The position numbers were made by a program, and so were the translations under genes. A DNA stretch of 21,086 nucleotides. Origin: Bacteroidota bacterium. GTDB lineage: Bacteria; Bacteroidota; Bacteroidia; Flavobacteriales; Flavobacteriaceae. Below are positions 14,010 to 19,603 of this stretch, one piece after another (within the stretch, counting starts at the first letter, position 1; every line of letters begins with the position of its first letter). The DNA lies in NCBI GenBank assembly GCA_023437485.1, contig JAEZGB010000135.1, forward strand, positions 1 to 21,086, read 5' to 3'. Under the pieces are notes generated by a model. That model did no database searches, was not told the DNA's origin, and was given only the letters and a program-made list of their open reading frames with translations.

Positions 14010-14040
14010 CAAATGTAGGAATTAATTTTTTTTAAACAAA
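14010..14040 (-). promoter_or_regulatory. Promoter of the rpsL ribosomal protein cluster
   Basis: On the minus strand, TTTG (14040-14037) and TACATTTG (14017-14010) are 19 nt apart. This matches the Bacteroidota primary sigma factor pattern of a TTG -33 box and a TAnnTTTG -7 box. It is the only good match between rpsL and the divergent Omp85 gene that faces rpsL. Confidence 0.8.
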
Positions 14041-14076
14041 CCATAATTCATTAATTTTCAATCGGGTTAAATGGCA

Positions 14077-14128
14077 TAAAAGAGAGGCCGGGGCTCTGCC
14101 TTGCAAGGTTGCCTGCAACCCTCTTTTA
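14077..14128. repeat. Nested hairpin overlapping the -33 region of the Omp85 gene
   Basis: TAAAAGAG (14077-14084) pairs perfectly with CTCTTTTA (14121-14128). Inside it TTGCA (14101-14105) pairs with TGCAA (14114-14118), with two further GC pairs past a bulged A. The TTG taken as the -33 box (14109-14111) lies in the inner loop. Confidence 0.5.
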
Positions 14129-14137
14129 CTACCTTTG
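14109..14137 (+). promoter_or_regulatory. Promoter of the Omp85-family gene
   Basis: TTG (14109-14111), an 18-nt spacer, then TACCTTTG (14130-14137), a full match to the TTG/TAnnTTTG pattern. The start site should fall near 14142, which places the true translation start downstream of it. Confidence 0.7.
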
Positions 14138-14154
14138 CCGCAATTGGAATTGCA

Positions 14155-15831
14155 TTGAAAAAACTTCTGTACCTGATACTGCTCTTTCCGCTGGGAATTT
14201 CCGGGCAGGCCGTTTCACTGGAAATTCTGGCCGATGATACACGCTCGGCAACTGTGATCGATTCGGTTGGATACAGCAAGCTGCACCCCGATGCTTTGTC
14301 GGCGCAAAAACATACTGCCGATTTTGTCAGCCAGTTGCGCAATGCCGGATGGCTGGCAGCGCGCACTGTTCGGGACACGCTGCAAGGCGCGGTTTTAAAG
14401 AGTTGGGTGAGCATCGGACCGCGTGCCAAAAACATACATATATATATAGGTAGCGATCCCATCATCAAACAGGCTATCCAGGGCAGCCGGAATGATTCGG
14501 TCAGCATGCCGGTATCATCGGTCGAGGCTTTCCTGAACCGCACGCTGGCCAAACTTGAATCGATGGGCTATCCGCTATCGGTTTTGCAACTGGGCCGAAT
14601 CAGCGCAACTGGCGATAACCTGCAGGCCGACCTGATTTCCCAGCCGGGAACACGGCGCCAGGTAAATGACATCGTGATCAACGGTTATGACAAATTTCCG
14701 GCGGGCCATCGCAAACAGGTAGCCAGGCTCTATCGGAACAAATCTGTTTCCAATGACAACCTTCGGGCGATTAACGGCGAATTTGCCAAATTCCGGTTCG
14801 TCACCCAAACGCGCTACCCTGAAATCCTGTTTACTACTGATACGACACGCGTTTTTGTATACCTTGAAAAGGCAAAGGCCAACCGTTTTGACGGTTTTAT
14901 CGGATTTTCCAATGACGATGAGCAGGACGGCGGAAAAGTCCGTTTCAATGGATACCTTGATTTGCTTCTGGTCAATATCCTGAACACCGGCGAGGAATTT
15001 TCACTGTTTTGGAAAAGCGACGGACGGGACCAGAAAACCTTTGACGCCGGCATCACACTACCTTATATTTTCAAGAGCCCATTCGGGCTAAAGGCGAGCC
15101 TGAACATCTTCAGGCAGGATTCAACATTTCAAAACACGCGCACCGCAATTGGCCTGGGTTATTTTTTCAATTACAACACGCGCCTCTACCTGGGTTATGA
15201 GGCAACAGAATCAAGTGATATCCAAAACGCGCAAACCTCAAGTGTCAGTGACTACAAGAATTCATTCGCGACAGGCACACTGGAATTTACGGCTTACAAA
15301 GCTGAAGATTTCCTGTTTCCCGAAAAATCCCGGGCCATGCTCAAATCCGGGTTTGGCAAAAGGAATTCGGCTACGGGCGATGACGCGCAGTGGTTTTTGG
15401 AGGCGATGGCGATGCACAACTTTTATTTGGGCGAAAGGAACATCATCAACCTCCGCACTCATAATTATTACTTGTCGAGTGAACGATATCTTGTGAGTGA
15501 ACTCTTCCGGTTTGGCGGTATAAGATCAGTACGCGGTTTTAATGAAAACAGCCTGCAGGCGAGTCTGACCACTTCACTGCTTTCCGAATACCGCTATGTC
15601 CTCGCGCCCGGCCTCTACCTCCACTCCATCGCCGACTATGCCTACTATCGCGACCAATCGCGCGACATCGGAACGGGGAATTCAGGGAGTTTGCTGGGAC
15701 TCGGATTCGGTTTTGGCCTGCTCACCAACAACGGCCTGTTTAATTTGGTTTATGCCAACGGAACTCCCGATGGCCAGGCTATCAAATTGTCAAATTCGAT
15801 TGTGCATATTAGTTTTCAGGCGAAGTTTTGA
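14155..15831 (+). CDS. Omp85/BamA-family outer-membrane protein with POTRA-like periplasmic part
   Basis: An exported beta-barrel protein of the Omp85 superfamily (BamA, TamA and two-partner secretion porins). I place the start at TTG 14155 (558 residues): it gives a clean signal peptide (KKLLYLILLFPLGISG, cleavage before about Q18) and lies just behind the promoter, while the longer frame from 14101 would begin upstream of it. Residues about 40-165 look like degenerate POTRA domains and about 168-240 like a clearer one (RQVNDIVINGYDKF and on). The barrel (about 245-558) holds the family lid-loop motif VRGF (459-462) and ends in Phe. The length is much below BamA (about 800), so this is a smaller relative, perhaps for translocation or assembly of a specific protein. 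No partner gene is adjacent. Confidence 0.85.
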   Translation: MKKLLYLILLFPLGISGQAVSLEILADDTRSATVIDSVGYSKLHPDALSAQKHTADFVSQLRNAGWLAARTVRDTLQGAVLKSWVSIGPRAKNIHIYIGSDPIIKQAIQGSRNDSVSMPVSSVEAFLNRTLAKLESMGYPLSVLQLGRISATGDNLQADLISQPGTRRQVNDIVINGYDKFPAGHRKQVARLYRNKSVSNDNLRAINGEFAKFRFVTQTRYPEILFTTDTTRVFVYLEKAKANRFDGFIGFSNDDEQDGGKVRFNGYLDLLLVNILNTGEEFSLFWKSDGRDQKTFDAGITLPYIFKSPFGLKASLNIFRQDSTFQNTRTAIGLGYFFNYNTRLYLGYEATESSDIQNAQTSSVSDYKNSFATGTLEFTAYKAEDFLFPEKSRAMLKSGFGKRNSATGDDAQWFLEAMAMHNFYLGERNIINLRTHNYYLSSERYLVSELFRFGGIRSVRGFNENSLQASLTTSLLSEYRYVLAPGLYLHSIADYAYYRDQSRDIGTGNSGSLLGLGFGFGLLTNNGLFNLVYANGTPDGQAIKLSNSIVHISFQAKF

Positions 15832-15832
15832 G

Positions 15833-15965
15833 GAATGTCGAATGTCAAAGGTCGAACGTCGAACGGAGCGGCCCGGGACTCAATTCCCGGTAACTCACCA
15901 ATAACCCATAACATTTCCGCCTTCGCCCTTCATTCGACATTGGTCATTGGACATTCGACATTATC
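15833..15965. repeat. Inverted pair of GAATGTC-type 7-base arrays at a convergent gene junction
   Basis: The left arm reads GAATGTC, GAATGTC, AAAGGTC, GAACGTC, GAACGGA (15833-15867). The right arm reads CATTCGA, CATTGGT, CATTGGA, CATTCGA, CATTATC (15931-15965), which is the complement family. The arms can pair imperfectly over about 30 nt. Between them lie a small hairpin, CCGGGA/TCCCGG (15873-15878 and 15885-15890), and CTCACCA/ATAACCC words. The right arm runs into the end of the NlpC/P60 gene. Confidence 0.7.
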
Positions 15966-16462
15966 CTTATTGCCTTCACAAACCTTTTCCTATACCCCGG
16001 CGTCGACAAACTCGTAATCATCACGCTCATCTGCTTTCCCGATGTTGAATGAATGAAATCGCTGTTCATGCCATCGGGTCTCACGACGATTCCCATGTGG
16101 CCAATGACGGGCCGCGTCGGGCTCAGGAAAAGGATCAGGTCGCCTTTTTGAACTTCGTCGATTGGAATGTCGGCGCCGAAATTTTCAAAGTCGATCGTAC
16201 TTCGCGGCACATCGACATTAAAATGGTGGAAAACATAGTACACGAATCCCGAGCAGTCAAATCCTTGCGGGCTATTGCCGGCTGCGACGTACGGAACGCC
16301 CAAATGTTTTTTTGCAAACACAACCAGGCTGTCGCGTTTGGAGTACGCGGTATTTTCAATGGGATCGTCCGCGGGCGCAGCAGTTGTTTCGTGAGGTTTT
16401 TCGCGCTGTTTGCAGGAAGTAAAAAACACGAGAGCGATAATAAGTCGGAATAGTTTGGCCAT
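15944..16462 (-). CDS. NlpC/P60-family cell-wall peptidase, probable lipoprotein
   Basis: A cysteine peptidase of the NlpC/P60 fold, which usually cuts peptidoglycan stem peptides at the gamma-D-Glu-diamino acid bond. The N-terminus MAKLFRLIIALVFFTSC has a hydrophobic stretch and a possible lipidated Cys17 (a relaxed lipobox). A linker to about 43 leads to the catalytic domain. C70 in GFDCSGF, H122 in GHMGIV and H138 in DFIHSTSG form the expected Cys-His-His set. The 172 residues are a minimal single-domain enzyme. Its last five codons and TGA lie inside a 7-base repeat array, so the C-terminal MSNVQ is probably repeat-derived. A weak -7 box (TATCTTTA) precedes it at 16466-16473. Confidence 0.88.
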   Translation of the reverse strand: MAKLFRLIIALVFFTSCKQREKPHETTAAPADDPIENTAYSKRDSLVVFAKKHLGVPYVAAGNSPQGFDCSGFVYYVFHHFNVDVPRSTIDFENFGADIPIDEVQKGDLILFLSPTRPVIGHMGIVVRPDGMNSDFIHSTSGKQMSVMITSLSTPGYRKRFVKAIRIMSNVQ

Positions 16463-16465
16463 TCT

Positions 16466-16473
16466 TAAAGATA
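16466..16473 (-). promoter_or_regulatory. Weak candidate -7 box for the NlpC/P60 gene
   Basis: TATCTTTA on the minus strand matches TAnnTTTG at all but the last base. It sits 3 nt before the ATG, similar to the close boxes of rlmB and rarA. No TTG is found at the right distance upstream. Confidence 0.25.
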
Positions 16474-16478
16474 CGAGA

Positions 16479-16543
16479 TAATTAGCGAATGGGATAATTC
16501 GCTAATTGACTAATTCGCTAATTGTCCCATTCGCTAATTACCC
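16479..16543. repeat. Long hairpin built from 8-base words (AATTCGCT type)
   Basis: TAATTAGCGAATGGGA (16479-16494) pairs perfectly with its complement at 16525-16540. One G-T pair and four A-T pairs extend the stem to 21 bp (16479-16499 with 16520-16540). From 16496 the plus strand divides into 8-base words: AATTCGCT, AATTGACT, AATTCGCT, AATTGTCC, CATTCGCT, AATTACCC. It lies between two divergent genes, so it is not placed as a terminator for either. Confidence 0.75.
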
Positions 16544-16558
16544 GCTGATTCTTTTAAC

Positions 16559-16566
16559 TACTTTTG
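16559..16566 (+). promoter_or_regulatory. Promoter -7 box of rlmB, very close to the start codon
   Basis: TACTTTTG matches TAnnTTTG exactly; the ATG begins 5 nt after its last G. With a start site about 4-7 nt past the box, the mRNA would be leaderless or nearly so. No well-placed TTG was seen for the -33 position. Confidence 0.6.
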
Positions 16567-16570
16567 CAAA

Positions 16571-17305
16571 ATGCAAAACGACCACCTCATCTACGGCATC
16601 CGCGCCGTCATCGAAGCGATCCAGTCAGGAAAGGAAATTGACAAAGTTTTCATTCAAAAGGAAGCAGCCGGTGACCTGATGCGCGAACTCATGAAAACCC
16701 TCAAACAGCACGACGTAAATTACGCCTACGTGCCCGCCGAGAAACTCATGCGCATGACTCCGGGAAACCACCAAGGCGTGGTAGCCACCATCGCGCCGGT
16801 GAGTTTCAATAATTTTGAGGAAATGGTCAACAAGGCCATGGAATCAGGAAAGGCGCCGCTGTTTTTGATCCTGGACCAAATTTCCGACGCCCGAAACTTC
16901 GGTGCCATCATCCGCACCGCCGAATGCACCGGCGTCACCGGCATCATCGTCCCGCGACAGGGCTCGGCGCCGGTCAACGGGGACACGGTAAAGACCTCGG
17001 CAGGAGCGGTATTCAACGTGCCCATCGCCAAGGTCGGCCACATAAAGGATGCGGTATTTTACCTTCAAGGTTCCGGCGTCAGGTGCATCGGGGCCACTGA
17101 GAAGGCCGAGGATTTCCTCTACAACGCCGAACTCTCCGGGCCACTGGCCATTGTCATGGGTTCCGAAGATCGCGGAATAAACCCGTCAGTTCTCAAAATC
17201 CTCGACGCCACCGCCAAACTTCCCATGATGGGAACCATCGGCTCGCTCAACGTCTCAGTCGCGGCAGGTGCATTTCTTTACGAGGCCCTGCGCCAAAGAA
17301 TGTAG
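16571..17305 (+). CDS. rlmB: 23S rRNA (guanosine-2'-O)-methyltransferase RlmB, TrmH/SpoU family
   Basis: A SPOUT-class enzyme that methylates the 2'-OH of a guanosine in 23S rRNA (G2251 in E. coli, in the peptidyl transferase P loop) using S-adenosylmethionine. The 244 residues comprise the N-terminal substrate-binding domain (about 5-75, with YGIRAVIEAI and GNHQGVVA) and the knotted catalytic domain. That domain has motif 1 DARNFGAIIRTAECTG (106-121; N109, R115), motif 2 IVMGSEDRGI (194-203) and motif 3 LPMMGTIGSLNVSVAAG (217-233). The GNHQG stretch and the length favour RlmB over the tRNA enzyme TrmH. It is a single gene behind a -7 box 5 nt from the ATG. Confidence 0.93.
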   Translation: MQNDHLIYGIRAVIEAIQSGKEIDKVFIQKEAAGDLMRELMKTLKQHDVNYAYVPAEKLMRMTPGNHQGVVATIAPVSFNNFEEMVNKAMESGKAPLFLILDQISDARNFGAIIRTAECTGVTGIIVPRQGSAPVNGDTVKTSAGAVFNVPIAKVGHIKDAVFYLQGSGVRCIGATEKAEDFLYNAELSGPLAIVMGSEDRGINPSVLKILDATAKLPMMGTIGSLNVSVAAGAFLYEALRQRM

Positions 17306-17306
17306 A

Positions 17307-17403
17307 TTTTTTGGAGCTGTTACCGGCTTTCCGCTGCAATCTTAGACCTCGCAGGTTTTCAAAACCTGCGAGGTCTAAGGATTTCCGCTTCAATCCGGGC
17401 TAG
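17307..17403. repeat. Palindromic intergenic element between rlmB and the rhomboid gene
   Basis: The core is a near-perfect palindrome: 19 bases (17341-17359) complementary to 17361-17379 around a single C at 17360. It is framed by two copies of a 14-base sequence, TTTCCGCTGCAATC (17328-17341) and TTTCCGCTTCAATC (17382-17395), that differ at one base. The right frame also has its own hairpin, GGATT/AATCC (17379-17383 and 17392-17396). From memory, a frame like GGAGCT..CCGCTGCAATC / GGATTTCCGCTTCAATC..GGGCTA around a variable stem recurs between genes in Flavobacterium genomes; I could not check this. It covers the end of the rhomboid reading frame. Confidence 0.75.
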
Positions 17404-18142
17404 GGCCTTTATCCTCTTTTGGAGTTTCAATATAATCGTAAACAATCTGCACGGGATCAGGTTCCGGGTCGGACTTTGGCGGGTTCACGAAATTTCCGTT
17501 CTGGTCAAACCGCTGCATGAATTTGTCCTGCGAGGGGTCAAAGTCAGGCCGCTCCCAATCATACCGGATCACCTTTTTGTATTCGGGCGTCCTGATGCGC
17601 ACCGCCAAAATAAACCCGCTGATAAAACCGGCCAGGTGGCCTTCCCAGGAAATTCCTTCTTCGATATCGGGGAAAACATACCAGATCATGCTTCCGTAAA
17701 ACATCACCACGAACAGCGAAAGCGCCACCAACCGGTAGTACCGGGTCATGATTCCCTTAAAAAAAATAAAACTTACCAAAACGTAAATCAGGCCACTGGC
17801 CCCAATGTGGTAGCTCTCCCTCCCGATTAGCCAGGTGCCAAACCCCGACATAAAAATGCCCAGTCCGATGACTGCGAGCGCGCGGCCGTGATAAAAATAG
17901 GAGAGCGCCGCGAGCAGGATTAATAGCGGCAGTGAATTGTTGTACAGATGCTCCAGGCTACCATGCAAAAGCGGGCTGAACACGATGCCGCGGAGCCCGG
18001 TTAAATCACGGGGGTAGATCCCGTAATCATTCCAATTTCCGGGCAACTTCAATTCGGCCCAAAACACAACCCACAACAAAAGCAATCCCAAAAAGGGCAG
18101 TAAAACCGTTTGCGCGGTAAATTTGAAATGATTGTCGGTCAT
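17390..18142 (-). CDS. Rhomboid-family intramembrane serine protease
   Basis: An inner-membrane protease that cuts TM segments of other proteins with a Ser-His pair. The 250 residues show about six hydrophobic segments between about 10 and 185. S116 lies in GASG (114-117), and H169 in EGHLAGF is the catalytic partner. H60, H65 and N69 in LLHGSLEHLYNNS match the conserved HxxxN region of the second segment. A soluble, acidic, Pro-rich C-terminal tail follows (about 186-250). Its final residues (about GPSPD) are encoded within the palindromic element at 17307-17403. The substrate is unknown. Its own promoter lies at 18159-18189. Confidence 0.92.
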   Translation of the reverse strand: MTDNHFKFTAQTVLLPFLGLLLLWVVFWAELKLPGNWNDYGIYPRDLTGLRGIVFSPLLHGSLEHLYNNSLPLLILLAALSYFYHGRALAVIGLGIFMSGFGTWLIGRESYHIGASGLIYVLVSFIFFKGIMTRYYRLVALSLFVVMFYGSMIWYVFPDIEEGISWEGHLAGFISGFILAVRIRTPEYKKVIRYDWERPDFDPSQDKFMQRFDQNGNFVNPPKSDPEPDPVQIVYDYIETPKEDKGPSPD

Positions 18143-18158
18143 GGTCGCGGGCCTTGGT

Positions 18159-18189
18159 CAAAAATACGTCCAAAATGGGTGGACTGCAA
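18159..18189 (-). promoter_or_regulatory. Promoter of the rhomboid gene
   Basis: On the minus strand TTG (18189-18187), a 20-nt spacer, then TATTTTTG (18166-18159). This matches the TTG/TAnnTTTG pattern. The last G is 17 nt before the ATG, giving a leader of about 10-12 nt. Confidence 0.65.
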
Positions 18190-18205
18190 TATTGTCAGTG
18201 TTTTT

Positions 18206-18316
18206 GAATTAGCGAATTAGCAAATTAGCGAATGGAATGCCAGGTAGTAGATAATTCGCTAATTAGCAAATTCACACATTCGCTAATTAGCCAATACTCA
18301 TTCTACAAATTCATAC
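18206..18316. repeat. 8-base word arrays (AATTAGC/AATTCGCT type) in front of rarA
   Basis: First block: GAATTAGC, GAATTAGC, AAATTAGC, GAAT (18206-18233). Second block in exact register: AATTCGCT, AATTAGCA, AATTCACA, CATTCGCT, AATTAGCC, AATACTCA (18253-18300), with weaker words up to the -7 box. AATTAGCGAAT (18223-18233) pairs perfectly with ATTCGCTAATT (18254-18264) around a 20-nt loop. The main word is the same as at 16479-16543. Confidence 0.7.
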
Positions 18317-18321
18317 TTTTG
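18314..18321 (+). promoter_or_regulatory. Promoter -7 box of rarA, very close to the start codon
   Basis: TACTTTTG, identical to the rlmB box, with the ATG again exactly 5 nt after its last G. The transcript would be leaderless or almost so. No well-placed -33 TTG was seen. Confidence 0.6.
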
Positions 18322-18325
18322 TACC

Positions 18326-19603
18326 ATGACCGCGCCCCTCGCCGAACGCATACGCCCGCAAAAACTGGAAGATTATATCAGCCAGAGCCACCTTATTGGC
18401 CCCGAGGGCTCGTTGTCGCGGCAACTTGAATCGGGATTTATCCCCTCGATGATTTTTTGGGGGCCGCCGGGGACGGGGAAAACCACGCTCGCACAAATCA
18501 TCGCCCAGGAATCGCAACGGCCGTTTTACATCCTGAGCGCGATCAATTCAGGGGTAAAGGATGTTCGGGAGGTGATTGACAAAGCCAAACAGGCCGGCGG
18601 GCTCTTCACGGCCAAAAACCCAATATTGTTCATCGACGAGATTCATCGATTCAGCAAATCGCAGCAGGATTCATTGCTAGCCGCAGTGGAAAAAGGCTGG
18701 GTGACGCTCATCGGGGCCACCACCGAGAATCCAAGTTTTGAGGTCATTCCCGCCTTGCTTTCCAGATCCCAGGTTTATGTGCTGAATCCGTTTTCGCGCC
18801 AGGACCTTGAAGCACTTTTGCAACGCGCCATCAAACGCGATCCCTTATTTAGCCAAAAGGACATTGAACTCAAGGAAACCGAGGCGCTGTTAAGGCTTTC
18901 GGGCGGCGACGGCCGCAAACTCCTGAACATTTTTGAGCTGGTGGTAAATTCGTCGGGAAAAGGAAAAATCTCGATCACCAACGACGGCGTCATGCGCCTC
19001 GCCCAGCAAAATACTGTGCTGTATGACAAAACCGGCGAGCAGCATTACGACATTATTTCGGCTTTTATTAAGTCCATCCGCGGAAGCGACCCCAATGGCG
19101 CGGTTTACTGGCTTGCCCGCATGATCGAGGGCGGCGAAGACCTGAAATTTATTGCCCGCCGGTTGCTCATCCTCTCCAGCGAAGACATCGGCAATGCCAA
19201 CCCCACCGCCCTTGTAATCGCCAACAACACCTTTCAGGCTGTTTCCACCATCGGCTATCCTGAAAGCCGGATCATCCTGAGCCAGTGCGCGGTTTATCTC
19301 GCCACTTCGCCCAAGAGCAACGCAAGCTACGAAGCCATTGGCAAGGCGCAGTCACTGGTCAAACAAACCGGTGACCTGGCCGTCCCGATGCACCTGCGAA
19401 ACGCACCCACCAAACTAATGAAGGAACTTGGTTATGGCGATGATTACAAATATGCGCACAGCTATGAGAACAATTTTACGGCACTGGAGTTCCTGCCCGA
19501 CGAAATATCGGGAACAAAAATCTACGATCCGGGAAACAACTCAAGGGAGAACGGCACGCGCGAATTTTTGCGCAACCGCTGGAGGGACAAATACGGCTAC
19601 TAA
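18326..19603 (+). CDS. rarA: Replication-associated recombination protein A (RarA/MgsA), AAA+ ATPase
   Basis: A clamp-loader-like ATPase that acts at stalled replication forks. It is homologous to E. coli RarA (MgsA) and eukaryotic WRNIP1. The 425 residues show Walker A GPPGTGKTT (46-54), Walker B ILFIDEIHRF (100-109), sensor 1 GATTENPSFEV (130-140) and the arginine-finger region LLSRSQVY (144-151). After the AAA+ lid comes the tetramerisation and C-terminal domain with HYDIISAFIKSIRGSDPNGAVYWLARMIEGGED, the family hallmark. Its stop overlaps, tail to tail, the stop of the exported-protein gene on the other strand. It is a single gene with a close -7 box. Confidence 0.95.
   Translation: MTAPLAERIRPQKLEDYISQSHLIGPEGSLSRQLESGFIPSMIFWGPPGTGKTTLAQIIAQESQRPFYILSAINSGVKDVREVIDKAKQAGGLFTAKNPILFIDEIHRFSKSQQDSLLAAVEKGWVTLIGATTENPSFEVIPALLSRSQVYVLNPFSRQDLEALLQRAIKRDPLFSQKDIELKETEALLRLSGGDGRKLLNIFELVVNSSGKGKISITNDGVMRLAQQNTVLYDKTGEQHYDIISAFIKSIRGSDPNGAVYWLARMIEGGEDLKFIARRLLILSSEDIGNANPTALVIANNTFQAVSTIGYPESRIILSQCAVYLATSPKSNASYEAIGKAQSLVKQTGDLAVPMHLRNAPTKLMKELGYGDDYKYAHSYENNFTALEFLPDEISGTKIYDPGNNSRENGTREFLRNRWRDKYGY

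Noticed and set aside
14067..14552. A 161-codon minus-strand open frame opposite the Omp85 gene
   Set aside because: It lies wholly opposite the signal peptide and POTRA-coding part and spans both the promoter and the hairpin. It has no family features, so it is a shadow of the real gene.
15835..16017. A 60-codon plus-strand open frame after the Omp85 gene
   Set aside because: It is made mostly of the 7-base repeat arrays and then runs antisense to the NlpC/P60 gene, so it is not a believable protein.
17341..17379. The 39-nt palindrome as an ordinary bidirectional terminator
   Set aside because: The T and A runs are at the tip of the stem rather than after it, so it does not have the form of an intrinsic terminator in either direction. 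It may still hinder transcription.
18232..18429. A 65-codon plus-strand open frame overlapping the start of rarA
   Set aside because: It is in a different frame from rarA, starts inside the 8-base repeat array, and has no family features.
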